Shown: one piece after another, positions 1 through 8,805 of the stretch | Layout: each line of letters begins with the position of its first letter | Numbering within the stretch: position 1 is the stretch's first letter | DNA from: Bradyrhizobium pachyrhizi | Lineage (GTDB): Bacteria > Pseudomonadota > Alphaproteobacteria > Rhizobiales > Xanthobacteraceae | Direction: 5' to 3' | Assembly: GCF_001189245.1 (NCBI RefSeq) | Contig: NZ_LFIQ01000058.1 | Location: forward strand, 39,780 to 89,463 | DNA length: 49,684 nt | The notes under the pieces: generated by a model | What the model was told of the DNA's origin: nothing | Databases searched by the model: none | Seen by the model: only the letters and a program-made list of their open reading frames with translations | Position numbers and translations under genes: made by a program

Positions 1-801
1 TGACGGCTGGCCGCCGGCGATGCGCAAGGCCTTCAGAAATCGCTCGGCGACCGGATAGGCCTCGCGGCAGGCCAGCCGCTTCGGCCGCGGCGCGCTGTCG
101 AGGCACTGGATCGACAGGACATAGGGAATCCCGAAGCGGGTGAAGGCGTAGCGGACATAGCCCTCGCGAATGAAGCGGCGCAGGTCCGGAAACTGCGCGG
201 CCAGCGTCTTGACCGGCTCGCCCTTGCCGCCGAGCCGGTCGGCGAGGTCGTAGACCAGGATCGAGCCGGAAATCTGCACCTCGACCGGCTTTGCAAATGT
301 CCGCTGCGGCAGGCCGTCGCCGGCGCCGGGGTCGAGCGAGAACACGGCATCGTAGCCCGACGCACCGGCATGGAAGAAATCGACCGCGCGGAAATCGGCC
401 TGGTAGCGCGCGATCGACAGGCTGTCCGGCGCACTGTTTTGCCGCGCGTCGAGATAGCTTGCGGGGTCGAACGGCAGCAGCACCGGGATCGGGCTCTGCG
501 CGATGCCGGGAAACAGCGGCGCTGTCACCGCGTTCAACTGCACCAGCGCAGGCGTCGCCCGCGGATCGGTGGCGGCGACGCGGCGCTGGCCGGCGAAAGT
601 GAAGCCGGCGGCGATGGCCGGGCGGCTGCCGATCTCTTGCCGCAGCTGGTCGAGCACGGCACGCCATTCGACCCGCATGGCCGAGATCGATGGCGTTCGG
701 AATTCGTCGGCATGGGCGCGGGGAAGAGGCGAGAGCAGGGCTGCCAGCCAGCAACTGACGAAGCTGACCACCTTCCTGTTCACTGCACACCCCGGGCTCA
801 T
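1..801 (-). CDS. Exported hypothetical protein (3' end outside the window)
   Basis: An open minus-strand frame begins at ATG 801 and runs without a stop through position 1, giving at least 267 codons, so the C-terminus lies beyond the window. The N-terminus (MSPGCAVNRKVVSFVSCWLA, then ALLSPLPRAHA) looks like a signal peptide, which suggests export. The body has no motif I recognise. It is rich in Pro, Ala and Arg, and two cysteines near the visible C-terminal end (around CLDSAPRPKRLACREAY) could form a disulphide. The frame has the strong third-position GC typical of real genes here, while overlapping frames give low-complexity Arg/Ser proteins. Function is unknown. It appears to be a conserved exported protein, but that is an impression, not a search result. 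Confidence 0.6.
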   Translation of the reverse strand, partial: MSPGCAVNRKVVSFVSCWLAALLSPLPRAHADEFRTPSISAMRVEWRAVLDQLRQEIGSRPAIAAGFTFAGQRRVAATDPRATPALVQLNAVTAPLFPGIAQSPIPVLLPFDPASYLDARQNSAPDSLSIARYQADFRAVDFFHAGASGYDAVFSLDPGAGDGLPQRTFAKPVEVQISGSILVYDLADRLGGKGEPVKTLAAQFPDLRRFIREGYVRYAFTRFGIPYVLSIQCLDSAPRPKRLACREAYPVAERFLKALRIAGGQPS

Positions 802-811
802 GTCTGATCGC

Positions 812-870
812 CCGAGAGACTAAAGCAAGTTCCGGAAAAGTGTGTAGCCGTTTTCGGTAAAGTTGACGCT
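812..870. repeat. Degenerate dispersed intergenic repeat
   Basis: The intergenic sequence holds a GGAAAAGTGTGTAGCCGTTT-like block. It resembles the block at 27235-27305 (GAAAAAGTGCGAAGCGGTTC) and belongs to a short repeat type commonly seen between genes in Bradyrhizobium and relatives. No gene is seen between 802 and 928. Confidence 0.35.
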
Positions 871-928
871 TAACCAACAAGTTGAGGCGCGGTGACGATT
901 CATTTCAAATCCCACCGCGCGTCAGCGC

Positions 929-1495
929 TTAGTCCTTGGCGCGTTCGACGTAGGAACCGTCTTCGGTCATGACCACGATGCGCGTGCCCGTGGTGATGTG
1001 CGGCGGCACGCCGGTGCGCAGGCCGTTGGACAGCATGGCCGGCTTGTAGGACGAGGAGGCGGTCTGGCCCTTGGTCACGGGCTCGGTCTCGACCACTTCC
1101 AGCGTCACGCGCTGCGGCAGCTGGATCGCGACCGGGTTGCCCTCGTGCATCGAGAGCTTCACGGTCATGTTCTCCTGCAGATACGGCGCGGACGAGCCGA
1201 CGATCTCCTTGGAGACCTGGACCTGGTCGTAGTTGTCGTTGTTCATGAAGTGGAAGCCGTCGCCATCTTCATAGAGGTAGTTGTAGTTGTGGTCCTCGAC
1301 GGTGGCCTTCTCGACCTGGTCGGTGGTCTTGTAGCGCTCCGAGACCTTCACGCCGTCGCCGATGCGGCGCATTTCGATCTGGCTGACCGGGGTGCCCTTG
1401 CCGGGATGAATGTTCTCGGCGGACAGGACCACATAGAGCTTGCCGTCCTGCTCGATGACGTTGCCCTTGCGGATGGAACTGGCGATGACTTTCAA
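929..1495 (-). CDS. efp: Translation elongation factor P (EF-P)
   Basis: A 188-residue protein matching EF-P in full length. EF-P binds the ribosome between the P and E sites and relieves stalling at polyproline stretches. The KOW-like N-terminal domain carries the modification loop HPGKGTP with Lys33 at its tip, the residue beta-lysylated in EpmA/EpmB organisms. The middle and C-terminal OB-type domains follow, ending with [31 protein letters not shown] sequence. The enzymes that modify this lysine are encoded divergently at 2169-4309, so substrate and modification pathway sit together. Start ATG at 1495 gives the canonical [13 protein letters not shown]-terminus. Identification is very secure. 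Beta-lysylation is inferred from the neighbours and the conserved lysine. Confidence 0.97.
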   Translation of the reverse strand: MKVIASSIRKGNVIEQDGKLYVVLSAENIHPGKGTPVSQIEMRRIGDGVKVSERYKTTDQVEKATVEDHNYNYLYEDGDGFHFMNNDNYDQVQVSKEIVGSSAPYLQENMTVKLSMHEGNPVAIQLPQRVTLEVVETEPVTKGQTASSSYKPAMLSNGLRTGVPPHITTGTRIVVMTEDGSYVERAKD

Positions 1496-1659
1496 AGGTG
1501 TTTTCCTGAATTTGAGAGCCTAAGGGCGCCAACCGGATCGGCAGCCCCTCGGCCATGGCGGCGATTTCGGGCTGCAACATACTGATTTGTCCCTGAGATG
1601 CCAGTCTTTTGCGGCCGAATTCGCAAGGTTGCCAACCGTCCCGGCCGTCCCGATCGGCG

Positions 1660-1941
1660 CTATTTTCGGGCCGGATCGGGCGTTTTCAGTGCGGTCCGGT
1701 TGTGCTCGGCAAAGCTCGCGGGAACCGAGAATGTCCCGGTTTTCAGATCGTAGAGGCAGCGCCAGTCCTCGACCCAGGGGAACGGCGTTTCCTCCCCCTG
1801 GATGTCGAACGACAGGCCGATCACGGTTAGCGGGCCAGTGCTGGCGCATCGAGGCGTAGTTGTCCTCGAGCCCCTTGATCAGACAAGGCCGAGACACACA
1901 CGCAGGGCTGTTCCGCGTAACCAACTGGCCATGGGGCTCAT
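1660..1941 (-). pseudogene. Decayed small exported protein gene
   Basis: On the minus strand an ATG at 1941 starts a signal-peptide-like MSPMASWLRGTALRVCLGLV, which meets TGA at 1879-1881. The same frame reopens downstream and from about 1824 reads as convincing protein (VIGLSFDIQGEETPFPWVED, then a WRCLYDLKTGTF segment), ending at a stop at 1660-1662. Between the two, another frame gives the plausible EDNYASMRQHWPA with high-GC codons. The simplest reading is one small secreted-protein gene carrying two compensating indels near 1885 and 1830. It lies between divergent efp and epmA. The family is not recognised. A shorter functional ORF from GTG 1824 cannot be excluded. Confidence 0.45.
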
Positions 1942-2168
1942 CCGTTTCAGGGAATCTGCGGATGGGACGCGCGAGCCGTCGTTCAGGTTCAGCCATGCGC
2001 GCATGGACAAGGTGCGCGTCTTTCGACAAGAAGGGATCAGTCTCGCTGCGTTCCGCGGAGGCTCGGGCTGTGTAGGCTTATGAACTTGTGCGGAATCAAT
2101 CGGTTGCGCAGGACTCTTGAGTGCGGATGGCGGCTCGTTGATGTTGAATCCATGAGGATGCTCTGGCG

Positions 2169-3221
2169 ATGACAGCTCATGACCGGCCGTCGCCCTGGTG
2201 GACGCCGCAGCGCTATGCCGACCGCAGGCCGTTCCTGCAGGCGCGGACGGCGATCACGCGAGCGGTGCGCGCCTGGTTCGAGGAGCAGGGATTTGCCGAG
2301 GTCGAGACCGCGATCCTGCAGATCTCGCCGGGCAACGAGGCGCATTTGCACGCCCCCCGCACCGAGCTCAGGCACGCCGATGGCTCACATGCGCCGCGCT
2401 ATCTGCGCACCTCGCCGGAGTTCGCCTGCAAGAAGCTACTCGCGGCCGGCGAGCCGAAGATTTACGAGTTCGCGCGAGTGTTCCGCGACCGCGAGCGCGG
2501 CGACCTGCATCTGCCCGAATTCACCATGCTGGAATGGTACCGCGCCAATGCCGGCTATGACGCCATCATGGCCGACACGATCGTCGTGATCGCCCATGCG
2601 GCGCAGGCGACCGGGATCGGGCGGTTTTCCTTCCGTGGCAGGACGGCCGATCCCTTTGCCGAGCCGGAGTTGCTGACGGTCGCGGCGGGTTTCGAGCGCT
2701 TCGCCGGCATCGATCTCCTGGCGACGATCACGGGCGGCGAAGGCGACCGCGAGGCGCTGGCGGTGGCTGCAGCAGCGCGGGTGCGGGTTGCAGATGACGA
2801 CACCTGGTCCGATATCTTCAGCAAGGTGCTGGTCGAGCATGTCGAGCCTCATTTGGGACAGGGCCGTCTGACCGTGCTGTTCGAATATCCGTCGCCAGAG
2901 GCCGCGCTGGCGCGCACCAAGGCCGGCGATCCTGATGTCGCCGAGCGTTTCGAGGTCTATGCCTGCGGCGTCGAGCTCGCCAACGGCTTCGGCGAGCTGA
3001 CCGACGCGGCCGAGCAGCGCCATCGTTTCACCGCAGCGATGGACGAGAAGGCCCGCCGTTATGGCGAGCGCTATCCGCTGGACGACGATTTCCTTGTCGC
3101 GGTCGGCCAGATGCCGGAGGCCAGCGGCGTCGCGCTCGGCTTCGACCGGCTGGTAATGCTGGCCAGCGGCGCGCCACGAATTGATCAAGTGGTCTGGACA
3201 CCGCCTGCGGGAGAGACATGA
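2169..3221 (+). CDS. epmA: EF-P--(R)-beta-lysine ligase EpmA (GenX/PoxA type)
   Basis: A 350-residue class II lysyl-tRNA synthetase paralogue lacking the N-terminal anticodon-binding domain. It activates (R)-beta-lysine with ATP and attaches it to the conserved lysine of EF-P. Class II features are visible: motif 1 region around RTAITRAVRAWFEEQGFAEV, motif 2 with YLRTSPEFACKKLL and FARVFRDRERGDLHLPEFTM, a substrate pocket ELANGFGEL, and motif 3 in SGVALGFDRLVML near the C-terminus. It is somewhat longer than the roughly 325-residue E. coli enzyme. The stop overlaps the epmB start by 4 nt (ATGA at 3218), so the two genes are translationally coupled. The start ATG 2169 has only a weak Shine-Dalgarno. 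Confidence 0.95.
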   Translation: MTAHDRPSPWWTPQRYADRRPFLQARTAITRAVRAWFEEQGFAEVETAILQISPGNEAHLHAPRTELRHADGSHAPRYLRTSPEFACKKLLAAGEPKIYEFARVFRDRERGDLHLPEFTMLEWYRANAGYDAIMADTIVVIAHAAQATGIGRFSFRGRTADPFAEPELLTVAAGFERFAGIDLLATITGGEGDREALAVAAAARVRVADDDTWSDIFSKVLVEHVEPHLGQGRLTVLFEYPSPEAALARTKAGDPDVAERFEVYACGVELANGFGELTDAAEQRHRFTAAMDEKARRYGERYPLDDDFLVAVGQMPEASGVALGFDRLVMLASGAPRIDQVVWTPPAGET

Positions 3222-4309
3222 ACAGGATCGATCCAAAACTGGCGGCGACGCTGCGACAGCCGCGCGAGCTGGTCGATGCCGGGCTCGCGCCGGTCGCAGC
3301 ACTGGTCGAGCTCGAGCAGGTCGCTGCGCGCTACGCGGTCGCGGTGACGCCGGAGCTCGCCGCGCTGATTGACCCGGCCGATCCCACCGACCCGATCGCG
3401 CGGCAGTTCATCCCGAGCGCCGACGAACTCGTCGAGCAGCCGAGCGAGAACGCCGATCCGATCGGCGACGACGCGCATTCGCCGGTCGCCGGAATCGTGC
3501 ATCGCTATCCCGATCGGGTGTTGTTCAAGCTCGTCCATGTCTGCGCGGTGTATTGCCGGTTCTGTTTCCGGCGCGAAATGGTTGGGCCGGGAAAGGCCTC
3601 GGCCTTGTCCGATGACGCCTACCGCGCGGCGCTGGATTACATCCGCGGCCATCCGGAGATCTGGGAAGTCATCCTGACCGGCGGCGATCCCTTGATGCTG
3701 TCGCCGCGCAGGCTGACCGAGATCATGGCTGATCTCGCCGATATCGATCATGTGAAGATCGTTCGCCTCCACACCCGTGTTCCGATCGCCGATCCAGGCC
3801 GTATCAATCCCGAGATGATCGCGGCACTGCGGGTCGAAGGCGCGACGACCTGGATTGCGATCCACGCCAACCATCCGCGTGAGCTGAGCAACACTGCCCG
3901 CGCGGCGTGCGCGCGCCTTGCCGACGCCGGCATTCCCTTGGTGAGCCAGTCCGTCCTGCTGCGCGGCGTCAATGACGATGCTGCGACGCTCGAAGCGCTG
4001 ATGCGCGGCTTCGTCGAGTGCCGGATCAAGCCCTATTATCTGCATCACGGCGACCTTGCGCCTGGCACAGCGCATTTGCGCACCGCGATCGAAGCCGGGC
4101 AGGAACTGATGCGGGCGTTGCGCGGGCGTGTGTCCGGACTTTGTCAGCCGGATTATGTGCTCGACATCCCCGGCGGCCACGGCAAGGCGCCGATCGGCCC
4201 GAGCTATTTGTCGCAGCCGGCTTCCCGCGAACGTGAAGATCCGATGGAACGGCGCTACCGTATCGTCGATTATTGCGGCGACGTTCATCTTTACCCGCCG
4301 CAACCCTGA
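3218..4309 (+). CDS. epmB: EF-P beta-lysylation protein EpmB (lysine 2,3-aminomutase family)
   Basis: A 363-residue radical SAM, PLP-dependent aminomutase. It converts L-lysine to (R)-beta-lysine, the substrate EpmA ligates to EF-P. The [4Fe-4S]/SAM motif CAVYCRFC is present with Cys109, Cys113 and Cys116. GGDPLMLS follows as the SAM-contact glycine stretch, and the probable PLP lysine is Lys323 in GGHGKAPIG. The length is close to E. coli EpmB and shorter than clostridial KamA. Pairing with epmA and efp supports the EpmB role over catabolic lysine 2,3-aminomutase. No epmC-like hydroxylase is visible in the window. Confidence 0.94.
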   Translation: MNRIDPKLAATLRQPRELVDAGLAPVAALVELEQVAARYAVAVTPELAALIDPADPTDPIARQFIPSADELVEQPSENADPIGDDAHSPVAGIVHRYPDRVLFKLVHVCAVYCRFCFRREMVGPGKASALSDDAYRAALDYIRGHPEIWEVILTGGDPLMLSPRRLTEIMADLADIDHVKIVRLHTRVPIADPGRINPEMIAALRVEGATTWIAIHANHPRELSNTARAACARLADAGIPLVSQSVLLRGVNDDAATLEALMRGFVECRIKPYYLHHGDLAPGTAHLRTAIEAGQELMRALRGRVSGLCQPDYVLDIPGGHGKAPIGPSYLSQPASREREDPMERRYRIVDYCGDVHLYPPQP

Positions 4310-4316
4310 GGCGGCG

Positions 4317-4529
4317 ATGAGCGGGGCCGGGGACGGACGGCAGGAGCCGCCCGAAGACGGGGGCAACCGCAGCATCGAAAATGCTGTGATGTTCGGCTTC
4401 TTTGTGGTGCTGGTCGCCGCGGGAATCTGGCTCCTTGGCACGATGGCCGATATACGGAAGGTACAGGATTGCGCAGCGCAGGGGCGACGCAACTGTGCTA
4501 CCGTCGAGGCGCCGGAACGGGCGCGATAG
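4317..4529 (+). CDS. Small single-span membrane protein
   Basis: A 70-residue protein starting at ATG 4317, 8 nt after the epmB stop, so probably in the same transcript. The N-terminal 20 residues are polar (MSGAGDGRQEPPEDGGNRSI). One hydrophobic segment follows at about residues 25-43 (MFGFFVVLVAAGIWLLGTM). A short tail contains two cysteines, in QDCAAQGRRNCAT. It probably has one transmembrane helix with the cysteine tail on one face. No family is recognised and no link to EF-P modification is implied beyond position. Confidence 0.65.
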   Translation: MSGAGDGRQEPPEDGGNRSIENAVMFGFFVVLVAAGIWLLGTMADIRKVQDCAAQGRRNCATVEAPERAR

Positions 4530-4551
4530 GGTTGAGAAGCGGAGACGCGAG

Positions 4552-4818
4552 ATGCGGAAGACAGTTTTGTTGATGGCTCTGATGATGGTTGCGGCCGGAG
4601 CGCCCCAGCTTGGCATCTCCCAAGCCTGGGCGCAGCAACAGGGCGGATCGTCCTCCATGCAGAAGGGCGGGACGGTCCCGGAGGCGCCGATCGGACATCG
4701 TCAGCCGCGCCGCGGCGACGTTGGCAGTGAGAAGAATATCAGCGATCCGAACAGTCAGGCCAACAAGGAAGACGCGGCGCTCGACAGGAAGATCAAGAGC
4801 ATCTGCCGCGGTTGCTAA
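4552..4818 (+). CDS. Small exported hypothetical protein
   Basis: An 88-residue protein from ATG 4552, preceded by a GGAGACGCGAG ribosome-binding stretch. The first 30 residues form a signal peptide (MRKTVLLMALMMVAAGAPQL, with a probable cut after AWA). The mature part is polar and low in complexity (Gln, Gly, Ser, Pro, Asp) and ends with CRGC. The C-terminal CxxC may bind a metal or form a disulphide. It lies 22 nt after the preceding small membrane gene, in the same direction. Function is unknown. Confidence 0.65.
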   Translation: MRKTVLLMALMMVAAGAPQLGISQAWAQQQGGSSSMQKGGTVPEAPIGHRQPRRGDVGSEKNISDPNSQANKEDAALDRKIKSICRGC

Positions 4819-4884
4819 CCCACGCAGCTGACCGGCGAGGCGCGATATCCGCCCCGCCGGCAACGCTCAATCCGTTCGGCCGCG

Positions 4885-5970
<1,086 letters not shown>

Positions 5971-6007
5971 GGCTGGCTCCTTTGGAGTTCGCGACCTGCC
6001 GGCACAC

Positions 6008-6033
6008 AAAAAAGCCGCCAGGTCTGGCGGCTT
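6008..6033 (-). terminator. Intrinsic terminator of the aroG attenuator
   Basis: Read on the minus strand, a perfect 10-bp stem (AAGCCGCCAG / CTGGCGGCTT, arms 6024-6033 and 6012-6021) is followed by six T residues (6008-6013). It lies between the leader peptide stop (6058-6060) and the aroG start (5970), where an attenuator terminator belongs. Its 5' arm is also complementary to a segment inside the leader ORF, giving a competing antiterminator. Confidence 0.85.
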
Positions 6034-6126
6034 GTTTTGGACGTTTGCTGCAATTCTTCAGATTGAGCGCGATCCTCCTGCCGCCAGCGAGCTGTCGTAG
6101 CTAAAGTACCAAAAATAGCTGGTGGC
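6008..6126 (-). promoter_or_regulatory. Attenuator: alternative pairing segments upstream of aroG
   Basis: Four segments can be assigned on the minus strand. Segment 1 is GCCACCAG (6119-6126), just before the aromatic codons. Segment 2 is CTGGCGGC (6080-6087), over leader codons 18-20. Segment 3 is the terminator 5' arm (6024-6033). Segment 4 is the terminator 3' arm (6012-6021). Segments 1:2 pair with one mismatch, 2:3 pair perfectly over 8 bp, and 3:4 form the terminator. A ribosome stalled on codons 8-12 would mask segment 1 and free 2 to pair with 3, allowing read-through into aroG. The sequences are observed; the mechanism is inferred by analogy with known amino-acid attenuators. Confidence 0.75.
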
Positions 6127-6138
6127 GACGGTGATCAT
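6058..6138 (-). CDS. Aromatic-amino-acid leader peptide of aroG
   Basis: A 26-codon ORF from ATG 6138 to TGA 6058-6060. Residues 8-12 read Tyr-Phe-Trp-Tyr-Phe (codons at 6103-6117) and Tyr14 follows, so six of seven consecutive positions are aromatic apart from Ser13. This is the classic composition of a ribosome-sensing leader peptide, covering all three end products of the pathway that starts with DAHP synthase. A terminator and alternative stems follow before aroG. The probable promoter -10 (TATAGA, 6146-6151) ends only 7 nt before the ATG, so the mRNA may start at or very near the start codon, as reported for the rhizobial trp leader. No Shine-Dalgarno is present, consistent with a leaderless start. 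Confidence 0.8.
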   Translation of the reverse strand: MITVATSYFWYFSYDSSLAAGGSRSI

Positions 6139-6145
6139 GGGCGGC

Positions 6146-6183
6146 TCTATAGCGCAGGGATTTGGGGCTGTCACCCCCCAAAT
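6146..6183 (-). promoter_or_regulatory. Promoter for the aroG leader, with inverted repeat over the -35
   Basis: Minus-strand GTGACA (6169-6174), a 17-nt spacer and TATAGA (6146-6151) make a good sigma-70-type promoter. A perfect 8-bp inverted repeat, ATTTGGGG / CCCCAAAT (6176-6183 and 6160-6167, 8-nt spacer), brackets the -35 hexamer and could be an operator. It begins 23 nt downstream of the preceding minus-strand gene. Confidence 0.6.
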
Positions 6184-6205
6184 GCAAGCCCTCCGCGGTT
6201 CGGCG

Positions 6206-6778
6206 TCAGGTGTTTCGCGCCGCCAACGCCATGCCGATCAGGGTCGCGCCGCCGAACATCAGATTGAGGCCGACGAGGAGGCCGATCGCCCACCCCGCGG
6301 ATTCCGGCAAGCCTGCGATGATGAAGAAGGCGATCACGATGTCCATCAGGCCGGCGATCAGCAGCCACGACCAGCGTCCCGACAATTCGCGGCGGTGCTC
6401 CAGCGCGTACATGACGGTGGCGACGCCCTCGGCGACGAAATAGGCGCCGACCACGATGGTGAGCGTCAGCACGCCCTGCATCGGACGGGCGAGCAGCACC
6501 ATGCCGGCCAGCACGGCGAGCGCGGCCGAAATCAGCGACCACCAGAAGCCCGGCATGCTGCGCGCCCAGAACGTCACGATCAGCCCACCGATGCCTGAGA
6601 TCAGGAACATCCAGCCGAGGAAGATGGTGACGGCGAGGCTCGCGAAGGTCGGCACGATCATCGCGGCGATGCCGAGGATCACCAGCAGGATGCCTTCGAA
6701 CAGGAACGCCTTCCAGTGCGCCTTCACCGCGGCCTGCATTTCCGATCGCAGCTTGTCGAGGTCGTTGGACAGGGTCAT
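6206..6778 (-). CDS. HdeD-family (DUF308) integral membrane protein
   Basis: A 190-residue, highly hydrophobic protein with about six transmembrane helices after a short charged N-terminus (MTLSNDLDKLRSEMQAAVKA). Its paired-helix pattern matches the HdeD/DUF308 family: a segment at residues 25-45 (FLFEGILLVILGIAAMIVPT), then FLGWMFLISGIGGLIV, two helices around ALAVLAGMVLLARPMQGVLT, and two C-terminal helices ending GATLIGMALAA. E. coli HdeD contributes to acid resistance at high cell density. The role here is not known. It ends 68 nt before the aroG leader ATG and is probably a separate unit. Confidence 0.85.
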   Translation of the reverse strand: MTLSNDLDKLRSEMQAAVKAHWKAFLFEGILLVILGIAAMIVPTFASLAVTIFLGWMFLISGIGGLIVTFWARSMPGFWWSLISAALAVLAGMVLLARPMQGVLTLTIVVGAYFVAEGVATVMYALEHRRELSGRWSWLLIAGLMDIVIAFFIIAGLPESAGWAIGLLVGLNLMFGGATLIGMALAARNT

Positions 6779-6866
6779 CGCGGCTCTCCGGATCTGCGCG
6801 TGTGCAGTCTATCCTAACCGGTTACAAATGGTCAGCCCGTCAGTTGCGGCAGCAATAGCTGTGCGC

Positions 6867-8726
6867 TCATCTTTCCGCATGGCGGTTCTCGACAGCCAGA
6901 ATCTTTGGCACAAGCCTGGCCGCCAGATATCGCGAGGCGCGCGGCGACAGATGCAGGAAGTCGGCCGACACCAGATCGTTTGCGCTGGTCCCGACCCTCG
7001 TCAGACATCCGTCCGCGTTGCACAGCTCATCATAGGGCGACAGATATTCGATCCCGAGATCGGCGGCGATCTGCCCAACCCTGCCGTCAGTCTGCTTGGT
7101 CGATCGCACATCGTGGCTGCGTTCCGGGATCAATGCATGATGGCGCAGGAAATATTGCACCGTCAGATGGGGCACCGTGTCGGTCCAGACCGGGACAGGG
7201 CCGACCAGGATGACACGGGCGGCGCCGGCCTGTCTGAGGGCGGCAATCGTCGGGCGGAGATCGTCGGTGGTGGGTTCTCTGCTCCACGCCAGGTGCAGGA
7301 GCACGACATCGGGGTGCGAGTTGGCAACCGCAGCAACGATGTGGCGGTTGGTTTGAACACAAAACGGAATGACCTCGGCCTGCGCGGTGAAGAGCGGCGG
7401 GCAGGAATTGACGGTGAACTGGGCTAACCCGAATTGATCGCCCTGGACTTGGCGCAGCCCGGCGGCAAGCATGCCGGCGGTCGAATCGCCCCAGACGAAA
7501 ACAAGCGGGCGCTTGCTGGCGTCGACGCAACTCGGATCAAACACGGGATCGGCGGAAGCGGAGATGTGGCATTCGCCGTATCTCAGGAAGTCCCTGGATA
7601 CGATCATGGCGCCGGCTTCGCGAACGATCGCCGGAAGCCGAAAGGCAAAGCCGTCGACGATCGCCAACGCTCCCACCGATGCAACGGCCACCATCGATGC
7701 CGCAAGGACTGGCGCCACCCGCCACTGCCCGAACCTGATTGGGCGCTCGACGTAGCGATAGGTTGCCCAGGCCAGAATGAAGCTGGCCCCAACGGCCAGC
7801 CCGTTCTCGGCCAAGGTCAGGGGACGACCTTTGAAGCTCGCCGCAAAAACCAGGATCGGCCAATGCCAGAGGTAGAGCGGATAGCTGATCAGCCCGATCG
7901 CGACCGCGGTACGGGTCGAGAGAAATCGATTGCGACCTGACATGATGAGGGCGGCGGCTGCGGCGACCGGCGCCACCGCTGCGATCCCGGGGTAGGTCAT
8001 GGAGGGCGAATAGAACGCGGTTACCGCCGCGATCACTGCGAGCGCGGACCATCCGAGAAGGTCGCGCGCCGCGGAGAATCCGTTGGGCAGGCAGACGGCC
8101 ACCAATGCTCCGGCCGCGAGCTCCCACGCCCGCGTGAACGGCTGGTAGAATGCGGCTTCAGGGTTGGTTCGAACCACCAGGATATTTGCGACAAGCGATG
8201 CGATGAAGATAAGGGCAAGGGGAGCGGCGGCGGCGATCCGCCATCGCATCAGCGCCCACAGCAGCAAAGGCCAGACAAGATAGAACTGTTCCTCGATGCC
8301 GAGCGACCAGAGATGGAGCAGTGGTTTCGTTTGCGCGGCCGCATCGAAATAGCCACCCTCCGAATAGAACAGCAGGTTTGCCGAGAAACCCGCGCCTGCC
8401 GCAATCTCCTTTCCAAGGGCCACCAACTCGCTCGGCATCAGAAGTTGCCATCCGGCGATGAAGGCGGCGATCAAGACGACGATCAGGGCGGGAAAAATCC
8501 TGCGAATGCGACGCGCATAGAACGTCGCAAGGCTGAAGCTCCCGTTCTGAATGTCGCCATAGATGATCCCGGTGATCAGGTACCCGGAAATGACGAAGAA
8601 GATGTCGACCCCGACGAACCCCCCGGGAACATATTGCGGGAACGCGTGGCCGAGCACGACCAACGAGACGGCAACGGCCCGCAGGCCGTCGATATCCGGC
8701 CGATAATTCTTGTAGTTGTGCCCCAT
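6867..8726 (-). CDS. OafA-type acyltransferase with C-terminal SGNH domain
   Basis: A 619-residue polytopic membrane acyltransferase (acyltransferase_3) fused to a periplasmic SGNH hydrolase-like domain. Such proteins O-acetylate surface polysaccharides: the membrane part moves the acyl group across the membrane and the SGNH part transfers it. The N-terminus has RPDIDGLRAVAV (9-20) and GGFVGVDIFFVISGYLIT (35-52). The LLHLWSLGIEEQFYLVWP segment (about 136-153) is typical. About ten helices extend to residue 360. The SGNH part has WGDS with Ser415 and a terminal DFLH with Asp589 and His592, so a Ser-Asp-His triad appears intact. The target glycan is unknown and no glycan cluster is adjacent. 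Confidence 0.92.
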   Translation of the reverse strand: MGHNYKNYRPDIDGLRAVAVSLVVLGHAFPQYVPGGFVGVDIFFVISGYLITGIIYGDIQNGSFSLATFYARRIRRIFPALIVVLIAAFIAGWQLLMPSELVALGKEIAAGAGFSANLLFYSEGGYFDAAAQTKPLLHLWSLGIEEQFYLVWPLLLWALMRWRIAAAAPLALIFIASLVANILVVRTNPEAAFYQPFTRAWELAAGALVAVCLPNGFSAARDLLGWSALAVIAAVTAFYSPSMTYPGIAAVAPVAAAAALIMSGRNRFLSTRTAVAIGLISYPLYLWHWPILVFAASFKGRPLTLAENGLAVGASFILAWATYRYVERPIRFGQWRVAPVLAASMVAVASVGALAIVDGFAFRLPAIVREAGAMIVSRDFLRYGECHISASADPVFDPSCVDASKRPLVFVWGDSTAGMLAAGLRQVQGDQFGLAQFTVNSCPPLFTAQAEVIPFCVQTNRHIVAAVANSHPDVVLLHLAWSREPTTDDLRPTIAALRQAGAARVILVGPVPVWTDTVPHLTVQYFLRHHALIPERSHDVRSTKQTDGRVGQIAADLGIEYLSPYDELCNADGCLTRVGTSANDLVSADFLHLSPRASRYLAARLVPKILAVENRHAER

Positions 8727-8805
8727 CGTCCTCTCGCGCCTGGTCTGTGTCTCTCCCTGAACCTGCCGAGGTTGTTTTGCAAGGGGAGCGGTGCCGGCCG
8801 GGGCG

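Noticed and set aside
998..1585. 195-codon plus-strand ORF rich in Val, Leu and Asp
   Set aside because: Antisense to efp; the composition mirrors the efp codons.
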